A stretch of DNA of 37,974 nucleotides from a virus, in IMG/VR virus record IMGVR_UViG_3300030202_000102, positions 1 through 37,974 of that record; one strand, given 5' to 3'. The position numbers and the translations under genes are program-made. Every line of letters starts with the position of its first letter. The stretch's first letter is position 1. The notes under the pieces were generated by a model. It ran no database searches. It worked only from the letters and a program-made list of their open reading frames with translations, and had not been told where the DNA came from. Shown here piece after piece: positions 7,639 to 16,906 of this stretch.

Positions 7639-10600
7639 ATGGCAAACAAGTTTAAAGGTTTTAACAATCAACAAACGCACCAATTACTTACTGAGCTAGG
7701 CTATACAGGCCCAGCGCAAAAGGATGACATGGATAAGTTTGTTGCGGCTACTCCGACTGTTGCATCTATGCTTGGGCGTTATAACGAGATGGCTAGACAA
7801 CGTGTAGAGGGTGGGCCTGTGGCTCCTATAGGTATGCAAGCTGGTGGAGCGCTTCCTAAAACTCCTCTTGATCTTTATTGGGAAAACTTTGCAGCACAAA
7901 AGAAACAAGCTAAAACATCTGGTCAACCTACTTTAGTTGATACTTACCTTCGAGATGATACGGCGCAAGATGATATGGCACAAATTAATTTTCCTGATGG
8001 AACTGCAGTAAGCGTTCAAAAAGGTTTTGCCGAAGCTTATTTAAATCACGCTAAAAACACAAATATACAATTAAATACTGTAGCAGATTATAACGCACTG
8101 TCTCAAAAAATATCTGCAGGTACAGAAAATCCTAATAGTACAGAAGCTCAAATACACAATCAAGGTAACAATCGTACTTTACAATATAGAAACACTAAAC
8201 AAGGTAAATCACGAGATGACTTTATTCAGGAATCTTCACAATATAATGTTCAAGGTAAATCAACCTCTGTCCCCCAAGTTACAGGTGAGGTAGCTTTAGC
8301 TGGTGGAAATACAGGGGTAGCTTTACCAGAGGGTTTACCAAAGTTTATTCAAGAAAAAGCCACACCTGATACAACAGTTTCACAGGCTATTGCAGACAAA
8401 GATACAGCGCAAAAAGCTGTAGAACAATCAGAGAGAATACAATTAGAAAAAGAGGCTAGGGCAAAAGCGACAACTGATACTACTGTTGCTGATACTACTG
8501 TTGCAGAAAAAGACACAGCAGCAGCAGATATTCCTATAGAGCAATTACCACCAACTATAATAGGCCAGAGCGAACTAGATGCTGCACAAAAGGCTTACGC
8601 TGATGCACAGAAAACATTAACTGATGCACAGACAGCGTTAAACAATGCAACAGAACCGGAAGCTAATCCATTTACTGATCCTACTGCTTTAGAAAATATA
8701 ACAGCGACTTATTTAAGCTCTGACGCAAATGTTAAATATAACATAGATTTTGATACGTATCACAGAGATGGTGTAGGTAAATCAGGTGTAATGAGTGCTG
8801 ATGTTAAAGCGATACTTGAGAGTGGTAAGATGCCATCTGACCCAACTAAGTATGATGAAGCAGAACTTAATAAAGGGTCATCAGATAATTGGACATTTAA
8901 GTTTGATAATGGGCAAACTGTAGTTATACGCCGTGATAATAAAGAAGATGCGATAGCTTCTTTTAACAACCTAGCTAAGATGCTTACTGACTTTAAAGAG
9001 TCTGACTTATTTAAGAACAACAGATCTCCAGAACAGATAGCTTACGAACAGCTTATGCAGAATGTTACTGATGCTGAAGAGTTAATAACAACAACTGAAG
9101 CTGAAGTAGCGGCAGCACAAAAGCGTTTTGAGACTACAGAGATACCTAGCACAGCAGAGGCATTAGGTAAAGCTATAACTGACCCTACAGGATTAACAAC
9201 TAAGGCTGACGTATCAAAGATTACTGAAGAAACAGATCAACTTATAGGTACAGAAAAAGGTCAGATAGGTGAAGTAAGTGAAACTGCAGTTAAGCTAGCT
9301 ACAGCTAAGATAGCTAAAGATATAGAGGCTGACAGTGTTAATACATATAATGCTATCATGTCTCAAAGCGAAGTTACAGCAGCACTAGAGAAACTAGCTG
9401 CAGCCACAGGTACACCATCAGAGGGTGCTTTATCTAAAGCTGAAACTATGACACCGGAGGAGCTTGCACAGCTTAACCTTGACCCAGCTACACAGGAATT
9501 TCTTAGGGATATACCAATAATAAAAAGGAATTTAGACAACCGTGAATTACCCACTTCTGAATTATTTAACTCATATACAAGGTCAATTGCCCAACAATTT
9601 GAGGGAGAAGTTGATGAGATTGATGGTGCTAAGTTTGCTTCTGATACACCTCAAGCAAGAGCACAAGTAAACTACAACCTTACGCCTACTGAGATAGCTA
9701 CTGCTGAAGCAACTAAGATACAACAGGCCGCTACATTTGCGGAGTACGCTACAGCAGAAGAAAAGAAATCAGAGTTTATACCTGCAATAACAGCAGAGAC
9801 AGGCACAGTAACAGCAGATGAGCTAGTTGATCTTAACAAAATACTAAACAACGAAGCCGTAGTTGTTACAGGTAGAACCTTAGAAGCACTAAACGAAGCA
9901 TCCACAGCTAAAGCAGCCAGTGCAACATTCTCACAGCAACTTGAGGCTACAGCAGTTAAAGGTGAGGTTAGCGCTCAGTCTACAATATCTTTTCAGCTAG
10001 GCAAGCTTATGGAGTCCTTCAACGATGGTACACCTGCATGGGCTGCAGGGGCTTTACGTAATGTAAATGCAGCCATGAATGCTCGTGGTTTAGGCGCTAG
10101 TTCTATGGCTGCTGCAGCTATGGTACAGGCTTCTATGGAGGTGGCACTACCTATAGCACAAGCTGATGCGTCTATCTTTCAAGCTATGGATATGGAGAAC
10201 GTGCGTAATGCTCAAGCTGTAGCTTTAGCTAATGCTGCTGCAGCACAAAACTTTGAGTTAGCTAACTTGTCAAATAGACAAGCTGTAAACATACAGAACT
10301 CTATGAACAATGCCAACCTGTCTTTGAGAAACTTGTCTAATACACAAGAGGCTGTGCTTGCTTCTGCACAGTTTAAAGCTGCACTACAAGGTCAAGAGTT
10401 GAGTATTAGCTCTAATGTCTCACTAGCTAATGCTGCACGTTTTGCACAAGTAAACGACATAAACCTCAGTAACGCACAGCAGACATCTATACTTAGGTCT
10501 ACACAAGCCTTAGAAGTTGACTTAACTAACCTATCAAATGTACAGCAAACTGCCTTGTCAAACTTACAAGTCAAAGCTGCTATGATGGGACAAGAGCTTA

Positions 10601-11799
10601 CTAATGAGCAGCAAGTAGCTGTATTAGAAACGACACAGGCGTTTGATATTGAAATGCAGAACGCTACACGTAAGCAACAAGCGTTTATACAAGATGCTGC
10701 ATCTAGGGCTGCAATGGAAGGTAGAGTGCTTGACAATAGACAGCAGACATCTCTATTCAATGTAGGCAACGAAGTAGCAGAGCGTGGCATAGAGTTAAAC
10801 AATGAGCAACAGGCCACTATGTTTAACATGACTAACAAGATGACTATAGATGTTGAGAACTTGTCCAATCGTCAGCAGAGTGCTCTAGCTACCGCACAAA
10901 TAGAAGCAGCCATGAAAGGTCAAGAGCTTACTAACAGACAGCAAGTAAACATTGTACGAACAGAGAGAATAGCTGAAATAGCTAATATGCAGTTCACAGC
11001 AGATCAACAGACTGCAATAAGAAACTCTGAGTTAGCTCAAACTGTTGACTTAGCTAATTTAAACAACACTCAAGCTAAAATACTAGCTGATGCTGCGGCT
11101 ATGTCTCAGGTAGATGTAACTAACTTAAACAACAGACAACAAGCTGCACAACAAAAAGCAGCAGCATTCTTGTCATTTGATTTAGAAGGGCTGTCTAATG
11201 AGCAGCAGATAGAAATATTCAAAGGACAGAGTGAAATACAAAGTATACTTAGTGATCAAGCTGCAGAGAACGGACAGCTACAGTTCAATGCTCAGAGCAC
11301 TAATCAGGTTGAACAGTTCTTTGCTAACTTAGATGCGCAGGTTGATATGTTTAGCACCGCACAAGAGAACGCTATAGAGCAGTTTAACGTAGGTGAAGAG
11401 AATGTTTTATCTAAGTTTGACTCAGAACTCAGCAGTCAGCGTGACATGTTTAATGCATCTAATGAACTGGTTGTAGCGCAAGCTAATACTCAGTGGAGAC
11501 AGAATATAGCCACCATAAATAATGCTGCTAGCAATGAAGCAAACATGCGTGACGCTATGGCTGCTAACAACTTGACCACACAAGGTATAGCAGAGCTTTG
11601 GCAACAGGAGCGTGACTTAATGAACTACGCTTGGACAACTGCAGAAAAGCAAGCTGACAGAGATCACCAGTTAGTTACAAATAAAATACAAGCTGACTCT
11701 GCAGAGGATAGTGGCTTTTCAATGGCAGCAGGGAAGTTCTTGTCGGCTACCATAGGTGCTATAGCTGAAACTGGTGGCATAAGTAAGTTTTTTAGTTAA
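7639..11799 (+). CDS. Giant virion protein with sixteen 22-residue repeats (candidate ejection / internal protein)
   Basis: 1386 aa. Residues 1-850 are polar and Ala/Thr/Glu/Lys-rich with long helical stretches (for example LDAAQKAYADAQKTLTDAQT). Residues 854-1205 are sixteen gap-free 22-residue repeats with consensus (N/E)L(S/T)NRQQ followed by an Ala/Gln-rich segment. The period continues in degraded form for about four more units (FANLDAQV, NVGEENVL). The C-terminus ends in a hydrophobic segment (KFLSATIGAIAETGGI). In podoviruses such very large helical proteins near the end of the structural block are typically inner-core DNA-ejection proteins (T7 gp14-16 analogues); assigning that role here is inference. 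No enzymatic motif is seen. It is followed 11 bases later by the 785-aa gene. Confidence 0.65.
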   Translation: MANKFKGFNNQQTHQLLTELGYTGPAQKDDMDKFVAATPTVASMLGRYNEMARQRVEGGPVAPIGMQAGGALPKTPLDLYWENFAAQKKQAKTSGQPTLVDTYLRDDTAQDDMAQINFPDGTAVSVQKGFAEAYLNHAKNTNIQLNTVADYNALSQKISAGTENPNSTEAQIHNQGNNRTLQYRNTKQGKSRDDFIQESSQYNVQGKSTSVPQVTGEVALAGGNTGVALPEGLPKFIQEKATPDTTVSQAIADKDTAQKAVEQSERIQLEKEARAKATTDTTVADTTVAEKDTAAADIPIEQLPPTIIGQSELDAAQKAYADAQKTLTDAQTALNNATEPEANPFTDPTALENITATYLSSDANVKYNIDFDTYHRDGVGKSGVMSADVKAILESGKMPSDPTKYDEAELNKGSSDNWTFKFDNGQTVVIRRDNKEDAIASFNNLAKMLTDFKESDLFKNNRSPEQIAYEQLMQNVTDAEELITTTEAEVAAAQKRFETTEIPSTAEALGKAITDPTGLTTKADVSKITEETDQLIGTEKGQIGEVSETAVKLATAKIAKDIEADSVNTYNAIMSQSEVTAALEKLAAATGTPSEGALSKAETMTPEELAQLNLDPATQEFLRDIPIIKRNLDNRELPTSELFNSYTRSIAQQFEGEVDEIDGAKFASDTPQARAQVNYNLTPTEIATAEATKIQQAATFAEYATAEEKKSEFIPAITAETGTVTADELVDLNKILNNEAVVVTGRTLEALNEASTAKAASATFSQQLEATAVKGEVSAQSTISFQLGKLMESFNDGTPAWAAGALRNVNAAMNARGLGASSMAAAAMVQASMEVALPIAQADASIFQAMDMENVRNAQAVALANAAAAQNFELANLSNRQAVNIQNSMNNANLSLRNLSNTQEAVLASAQFKAALQGQELSISSNVSLANAARFAQVNDINLSNAQQTSILRSTQALEVDLTNLSNVQQTALSNLQVKAAMMGQELTNEQQVAVLETTQAFDIEMQNATRKQQAFIQDAASRAAMEGRVLDNRQQTSLFNVGNEVAERGIELNNEQQATMFNMTNKMTIDVENLSNRQQSALATAQIEAAMKGQELTNRQQVNIVRTERIAEIANMQFTADQQTAIRNSELAQTVDLANLNNTQAKILADAAAMSQVDVTNLNNRQQAAQQKAAAFLSFDLEGLSNEQQIEIFKGQSEIQSILSDQAAENGQLQFNAQSTNQVEQFFANLDAQVDMFSTAQENAIEQFNVGEENVLSKFDSELSSQRDMFNASNELVVAQANTQWRQNIATINNAASNEANMRDAMAANNLTTQGIAELWQQERDLMNYAWTTAEKQADRDHQLVTNKIQADSAEDSGFSMAAGKFLSATIGAIAETGGISKFFS
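10198..11253 (+). repeat. Sixteen tandem 66-bp / 22-residue coding repeats
   Basis: The units begin at residues 854, 876, 898 and so on in exact steps of 22 up to 1184, with no insertion or deletion. The anchor is N-L-S-N-R-Q-Q; variants include ELTNEQQ, VLDNRQQ, NLNNRQQ and QFTADQQ. DNA identity between units is low, so the period is held by selection on the protein. 22 residues equals two hendecads, which fits a continuous helical rod. Confidence 0.85.
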
Positions 11800-11810
11800 G
11801 GTAAAGTAAT

Positions 11811-14168
11811 ATGAGTTTAGAAAATCTATTTAACAGTTTGCAGAACTTACTCAGTGGTGGTAAAGATCAACCGCAAGAAGAAGAAAAGCAAACAGAGGGT
11901 TTAATGTCTACTAGCCTTAGACCTAGAGCTAGACCTGCTGGGCTAAAGCCTATTGAAACTGAACAGAATGAAAACAATGAATACTTAGCTAATACTATAA
12001 ATAATATTAACAGCCCAGAGTTTAACGAGGAGGACACTACAGTTAAGACTAGTCTTAGACCTAAAGCTAGACCTGCTGGTGTACCTTTAAATAGTGTGGA
12101 TGCACAAGATGTATTATCTGATCCTAGTACTTTGTACTCGGTGTACAACACTCGCATGGCAAAAGCAGATTCTAATTTTTCTGTTAAAATGCAAAAGTTT
12201 AAATCTGCAGAGTTAGATTCTTTATTAAAATATGCAGAAGAAAAAGAAGGAAAGGCTAGTGCGGCTATGGCATTTGCACGAGAAGCATTAAATGTGTCAC
12301 TACGTCCTAAAGCGAGGCCATATCAGGTAGGGGAAGCTAAAGAACCAGACTATACTTTTACAGAAAAAGATAGAATAAAAGAAATACAACAAGATTTAAA
12401 CGCTGCAGGTATTACTGTAAATGGTAAAAAACTCGTAGTGGATGGTATTAAAGGAGACAATACTAAAAAAGCAATAAGGGCTTTTCAAAAAAGGGAGGGC
12501 TTAAAGGTTGACGGTAAAGTTGGAGATAATACTAAAGCAGCTTTTCGTAGGGTTATCCCTCAATCTGCAGTAGAAGTTGGTGAAATACCTGACCAACAAG
12601 GTCTTATGAAAAGATTGCCTATGGCTGCAGAAGCTTATGAAGTAGGTGATATACCTATGATCATAGGAGAAACTGATCAAAGTACAAAAGAAGGTCGTAA
12701 AAGAATACAAGAAGCTTTAAATGAGTTAGGCTATGACGTTGGTAAAGTTGATGGTATTTTCGGCTCTAAAACTAAAAAACAAATACAAAAGTTTAAAAAG
12801 GATAATGACTTATTAGATTCCTTAACTATAGATAAAGATACAGTAAATGCATTAAATGACGCTCGTGGAGTTACGATGGGAGGAGATACTGAAACCCCTA
12901 GTGCTGTTAGTAGTGGTATATTTAATTTTAAAATGCCTCAAAGTAAACTTTTAAATTTAGCAACGGGTACTCCTGCAAAGCTACTAATAAAAAATATATT
13001 AGGTTTAGATAGAAATTACTTAATGAAAAATATTCCTATACCCATAACCGAAGCAGCATTTAAAGAAGACGAACTTCAACACTTTAGAAATATGTGGACT
13101 AAGTATGGTACAGGAAAAGTAACAAAAGCACAACAAATAGACAGTGCAAATGCTGTTATGAATGTCATAACAGGAAAAGATAGAGCACCCTTTGACTTAC
13201 CTGCTGATGTAAGAGCATATTATTCAGTTGGAGACTTTACACTAACACAAAACGAAGATGGTGAGGTAATATTAAAAGATCAATATGATTATAATATATA
13301 CACAGACTATACTGCAGAGCCTACTACAAATAAAGATGGTGAGCAAGAATACCCTAGATTAACTACAGAAGAATTTGAGGATAAATACTCTACGGCTAGG
13401 GGTATAAAAGATACATTAAAAGCATATACTGACGGTAAGATAGGCTTCATGTCTGCTGCACATAATTTAGGGTTCTTATTAGGTAGTAGAGATTACAAAG
13501 ATGCTAGTAAAGATGAAGGTACACCCATACGTATAAATCTTGGTAAGCCTGAAACTTGGGATACTGATAATGCTGATGCGGCAACAGCAGGATTAATGTC
13601 TCCTACTACGCAGCCTAAAGCTATACCAGAAGGGCAGGAACTTAAAGTAAACAATCTAACTATAGTAAACGCCACAAGAGGTGATGGTAAAGCTTACCGT
13701 GGAACTAAAAATATGTTTAATATATCACTTGATTATAACTCCCATACAAGTTATGCCAGTGGTACTGAAGTTATAATTCCCGATAACGCTGATGAGGCAA
13801 CACGAAAAGCAGCAGATAAATTTAATAAAGCTATGGTAGCCTTTGCAAAAAAACATGGTATCAAAGGCTATAAAAACAGAGGCATTTTTACCACAACGCA
13901 GAACGCAGCGCGTAAAGGTGGCGAAAGAGGTGGTGCGGATAATACTATTCATGCAGAGCCTTTCTTCATTCAAGATAAAAAAATGGTAGCTGCTGTAAAA
14001 AATAATTTTAAAGAGTTCTCTCAAATTTACGTAGATACATTTGGTAGTTTACCTGCTAGGATTGTTGCGCCTCATGGGGTAGAAGGAGATGTTGGTAAGG
14101 TTTCTGAGGAATTTGGTAGTGAATTAGAATTTGGTAAGAGTGTTATAGCAACACTAATGAGAAGTTAA
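11811..14168 (+). CDS. Virion-associated peptidoglycan-binding protein, probable murein-active
   Basis: 785 aa. Three copies of a short basic motif SLRP(R/K)ARP occur at residues 35-42, 81-88 and 163-170. Two PG_binding_1-type domains follow at about 187-245 (IKEIQQDLNAAGI, DGIKGDNTKKAIRAFQKREG) and about 295-348 (RIQEALNELGYDVGKVDGIF, GSKTKKQIQKFKKDN). The C-terminal 200 residues include a conserved-looking stretch, GADNTIHAEPFF, which could contribute metal or catalytic ligands; I could not assign it to a named hydrolase family. The expected role is cell-wall binding and perhaps local digestion during DNA entry. The 1386-aa protein is upstream, a three-span membrane protein follows three bases later, and a lysozyme-like protein lies further on. 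Confidence 0.65.
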   Translation: MSLENLFNSLQNLLSGGKDQPQEEEKQTEGLMSTSLRPRARPAGLKPIETEQNENNEYLANTINNINSPEFNEEDTTVKTSLRPKARPAGVPLNSVDAQDVLSDPSTLYSVYNTRMAKADSNFSVKMQKFKSAELDSLLKYAEEKEGKASAAMAFAREALNVSLRPKARPYQVGEAKEPDYTFTEKDRIKEIQQDLNAAGITVNGKKLVVDGIKGDNTKKAIRAFQKREGLKVDGKVGDNTKAAFRRVIPQSAVEVGEIPDQQGLMKRLPMAAEAYEVGDIPMIIGETDQSTKEGRKRIQEALNELGYDVGKVDGIFGSKTKKQIQKFKKDNDLLDSLTIDKDTVNALNDARGVTMGGDTETPSAVSSGIFNFKMPQSKLLNLATGTPAKLLIKNILGLDRNYLMKNIPIPITEAAFKEDELQHFRNMWTKYGTGKVTKAQQIDSANAVMNVITGKDRAPFDLPADVRAYYSVGDFTLTQNEDGEVILKDQYDYNIYTDYTAEPTTNKDGEQEYPRLTTEEFEDKYSTARGIKDTLKAYTDGKIGFMSAAHNLGFLLGSRDYKDASKDEGTPIRINLGKPETWDTDNADAATAGLMSPTTQPKAIPEGQELKVNNLTIVNATRGDGKAYRGTKNMFNISLDYNSHTSYASGTEVIIPDNADEATRKAADKFNKAMVAFAKKHGIKGYKNRGIFTTTQNAARKGGERGGADNTIHAEPFFIQDKKMVAAVKNNFKEFSQIYVDTFGSLPARIVAPHGVEGDVGKVSEEFGSELEFGKSVIATLMRS

Positions 14169-14171
14169 TTA

Positions 14172-14615
14172 ATGTTTGGCTTACCCTTAGAACTAATCAC
14201 CATGCTCTTCTCTACCATACTTGGTGGCGTTATGTCTATATGGGGGCAAAGCATAAAAGGTAGGCAAGCCCAAAATGAAATGCTTATGCAACGTGTTAAC
14301 TTTGAAGCCAAGCAAGTCAACAGGGCTAGAGATGCAGGTAAGAACGACAAACACTTTGCTTGGACACGTAGACTTATAGCTTTATCTGCAGTATTTAGCA
14401 TTATTGTCTTGCCAAAGCTAGTCGCAGTGTGGTATCCTGATATCAGTGTATATGTAGGATACACAGAGGTACAGGGCGGCTTTATGAACTGGTTGTTTGG
14501 CCCTGATGAAGCTATCCAATGGAAGATGGCAAAAGGATTTGTAATCACCCCTCTAGATACACATATTGTATCAGCCATAGTAGGTTTATACTTTGGCGCT
14601 GGGTTTACTAAGTAG
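14172..14615 (+). CDS. Three-span membrane protein, holin-like candidate
   Basis: 147 aa with hydrophobic segments at about residues 5-25 (LELITMLFSTILGGVMSIWG), 68-88 (LIALSAVFSIIVLPKLVAVW) and 128-145 (IVSAIVGLYFGAGF). These are separated by a charged helix (NEMLMQRVNFEAKQVNRARD). A first span, a basic cytoplasmic helix and then two spans is reminiscent of the three-TM holins of gene-transfer agents, which is the basis for the tentative call. It could instead be a virion membrane protein, given that both neighbours look structural. Confidence 0.5.
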   Translation: MFGLPLELITMLFSTILGGVMSIWGQSIKGRQAQNEMLMQRVNFEAKQVNRARDAGKNDKHFAWTRRLIALSAVFSIIVLPKLVAVWYPDISVYVGYTEVQGGFMNWLFGPDEAIQWKMAKGFVITPLDTHIVSAIVGLYFGAGFTK

Positions 14616-14625
14616 GAAAAATAAG

Positions 14626-15270
14626 ATGGCAGTAACACAGTTTGGAGCACCCATACCGGGCAACTCATTGCTCACACACTCACCCGGTGAAAGACCGTGG
14701 GAGCGTCCATCAGAGTTAAACACGGTAGAAGAAGCGACACGTTTCTATATAACTAGGTTAGCTAAAGAGGAGATTATAGATGATCTGATGGCTTCTTTAG
14801 TATCAGGCATAGCTATCAATCCTATAGCAGAGGCACTAACTCTGTCACAAGTTATGCGAGGCAGACATAGCCTTGATGTAGCAATACTAGTAAAGCCTGT
14901 AATCATGGAGTTCTTAGCTGCTGTAGCTGACAACAATGATATAGATTACAAGTTTACAAACAAAGACCCTCAAGCTCAGATAGATCAAAAAGAAAGAGAT
15001 CGTATGCAGCTAGTCTTGATAGGCGAGCTAAGTAAAGCTCAAGAAGAGGGTACTGAAGATGCTGGCACAGAGCTACTAGGTGAGATATCAGATTTTCTGT
15101 CACAGGATGTAGGCCGTGAAGGGGCTGCTGATGCTACACAAGAGATGCCACCACCTGAAGTTGTAGAGATAGACAAGGTAATGGACTCACCTGAAGAGGG
15201 TGCAGAACCAGAAGAATTACAAGAACAAGAACAGGCTCCACAAGAGATGGGCCTAATGGCTAGAGGGTAA
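14626..15270 (+). CDS. Hypothetical phage protein, 214 aa, acidic C-terminus
   Basis: The start is the ATG at 14626, preceded by AGGAAAAATAAG; a TTG 33 bases upstream lies within the preceding gene and lacks a ribosome-binding site. The N-terminus (FGAPIPGNSLLTHSPGERPW) is of a type I associate with structural blocks of marine phages. The centre is helical, and the last 60 residues are strongly acidic (EEGAEPEELQEQEQ). A virion-assembly or scaffolding-like role is possible from composition and position. No catalytic motif is visible. Confidence 0.6.
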   Translation: MAVTQFGAPIPGNSLLTHSPGERPWERPSELNTVEEATRFYITRLAKEEIIDDLMASLVSGIAINPIAEALTLSQVMRGRHSLDVAILVKPVIMEFLAAVADNNDIDYKFTNKDPQAQIDQKERDRMQLVLIGELSKAQEEGTEDAGTELLGEISDFLSQDVGREGAADATQEMPPPEVVEIDKVMDSPEEGAEPEELQEQEQAPQEMGLMARG

Positions 15271-15276
15271 AGTATT

Positions 15277-16905
15277 ATGGCGTTTAATTATAAAGCATTT
15301 GCTGCAGGATTTATGGAGGATCAAGCACGTCAGATTAATACAAGAGTTGCAGAAGCACGAGAGTATAAAAGAGAGTTAAAAGAAAATGCTGAAGCATCTA
15401 AGAGTAAGATAAGTAAACTTGCACAGCTAGGTAACTTAGCTAAGTCTGAAATAGCTAGGTTAAGAGCGTATGGTGTAGATGATAGGTACATTAATGCAGG
15501 TATAGCCTCTGGACCAAAAGGTTTGTTTGATTTATCCACTGCTGTTCAAGAAGAAGCAGCGAGGCGTAACTTTAAACCCGGACAAAAGTTTGATGAGTTT
15601 GAAGTAGAAGCCTTAATAGATATGGATAAAGACTTTAAGTATGGGGAAGTTGATGCTATGGAGTTCTACGAAATGAACACGGCGCTAACTAAGCCCTCTT
15701 TGGGTAGCACTAAAGATAAAAAACGTGGTGTGTTTGGTTCATTACTTGGCTTAGACTTAGACGATGCAGTAAGAGCTAGGCTTGATGAAGATGCATACTT
15801 TGATGGCTATTCTGTTATGGATATAAATGAGATATCTAAACAGGAAGCATACGAAAGTGTCGCGCCGGGTACATACTTCTCGTTTGCTCCTACCAAAGCT
15901 GTTGATGTAAGAACTGCATTAAATCAATTACAAATAGAGATAGGTAGGATAGACGATAATATTAGTGAGAGGGCAAAGGCCCTTGAGTTTATTAATGAAG
16001 CAGAAGAAATATTAGCAGATGAGAATAGGGCAAAAAACTATGTTGTAAAGGGCAAGTTAATGACCCCAGAGCAGATATCTCTAGCTCTACAACAGCAAGA
16101 GAGAAGAAGTAAGACTATTACGATTGTTGAAGCTTTAGCATCAGATAATCCTTTGTACGTAGAGAAGATGGAGCCTATATTGAAGAGTGTAGGGGGGCTA
16201 GGTGATAATCAGATAGAAGCATTAAAGTTTAATGCTATGGCTGATCAAGAACTGGAGAGAACTATTGCAAATAAACTATTAGAAAGTGCTCCTAAAGAGA
16301 GTAGAGATGTAGGACAACGCATAAAGTTTACTGCAAAGAATAATAAAGGTGGCATAGATGACTATGAAGCGGTAGTAAGTAAAGGAGATGTTATATCTAT
16401 TAAAATGAACGGTATTGTGACACCTGACAACTTAATATTAGGAAAGCTCCAGCAGATTGTTTCACAAGGAGGTTTGTCTAGCATTAAAGGCGCAGTGGTT
16501 GCATCTCCGTTTCCTTCTAATAGAACACCTGATGATGTACCGCCAGATGTTAGTAATGTAGCATTAGAGGAGGAAGAAGAAGATGAAGACGTTCTTGTAG
16601 ACACTAAAGAAGATGAAGATGAGGAATACACTTTAAAAAGAGAGGGTAGACCTATAGATAAAATAAAATCATTTTTTGAAGGTCGTGGAGATAGGCGTAA
16701 AGAAGTAATGCGTAAGGTCGAGGAAAGAAGAGAACAAGAAGAGAGAGAGGGTACACCTGAAGAAGAAAAGGTAGAGTATGACAAAGACAATCCATATATT
16801 TTTGAGGAGGGTTTATCCAACGAAGAAGCTCAAGCTATTTTCGATAGTCTTCCTGCTGGGACTGTTTTTAGGAATCCAGCAAACGGACAGATCCGGGTTA
16901 AATAA
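15277..16905 (+). CDS. Hypothetical virion protein, 542 aa
   Basis: Starts 6 bases after the previous stop with MAFNYKAFAAGFMEDQARQI. The N-terminal 60 residues are helical and charged. An extreme acidic run lies near residues 429-450 (EEEEEDEDVLVDTKEDEDEE), followed by a basic Arg/Glu-rich segment. The end (GLSNEEAQAIFDSLPAGTVF, then RNPANGQIRVK) resembles short C-terminal modules seen at the ends of other phage proteins. There is no enzymatic signature. Its place in the run of large structural genes suggests a virion or internal protein. Confidence 0.6.
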   Translation: MAFNYKAFAAGFMEDQARQINTRVAEAREYKRELKENAEASKSKISKLAQLGNLAKSEIARLRAYGVDDRYINAGIASGPKGLFDLSTAVQEEAARRNFKPGQKFDEFEVEALIDMDKDFKYGEVDAMEFYEMNTALTKPSLGSTKDKKRGVFGSLLGLDLDDAVRARLDEDAYFDGYSVMDINEISKQEAYESVAPGTYFSFAPTKAVDVRTALNQLQIEIGRIDDNISERAKALEFINEAEEILADENRAKNYVVKGKLMTPEQISLALQQQERRSKTITIVEALASDNPLYVEKMEPILKSVGGLGDNQIEALKFNAMADQELERTIANKLLESAPKESRDVGQRIKFTAKNNKGGIDDYEAVVSKGDVISIKMNGIVTPDNLILGKLQQIVSQGGLSSIKGAVVASPFPSNRTPDDVPPDVSNVALEEEEEDEDVLVDTKEDEDEEYTLKREGRPIDKIKSFFEGRGDRRKEVMRKVEERREQEEREGTPEEEKVEYDKDNPYIFEEGLSNEEAQAIFDSLPAGTVFRNPANGQIRVK

Positions 16906-16906
16906 C

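Noticed and set aside
10392-10868. 158-codon minus-strand frame inside the 1386-aa gene
   Set aside because: Antisense shadow of the 22-residue repeats; Ser/Cys-rich composition typical of antisense reading and no start signals.
10198-11253. CRISPR-like periodic repeats
   Set aside because: The period is 66 bp within an open coding frame and the units are not DNA-identical. The HNH (45 bp) and tail (39 bp) repeats are also coding.
16778-16906. Upstream ATG start extending the lysozyme-like protein by 43 residues
   Set aside because: The extension lies within the preceding gene in another frame. The ATG at 16907 directly after the stop fits the coupled layout.
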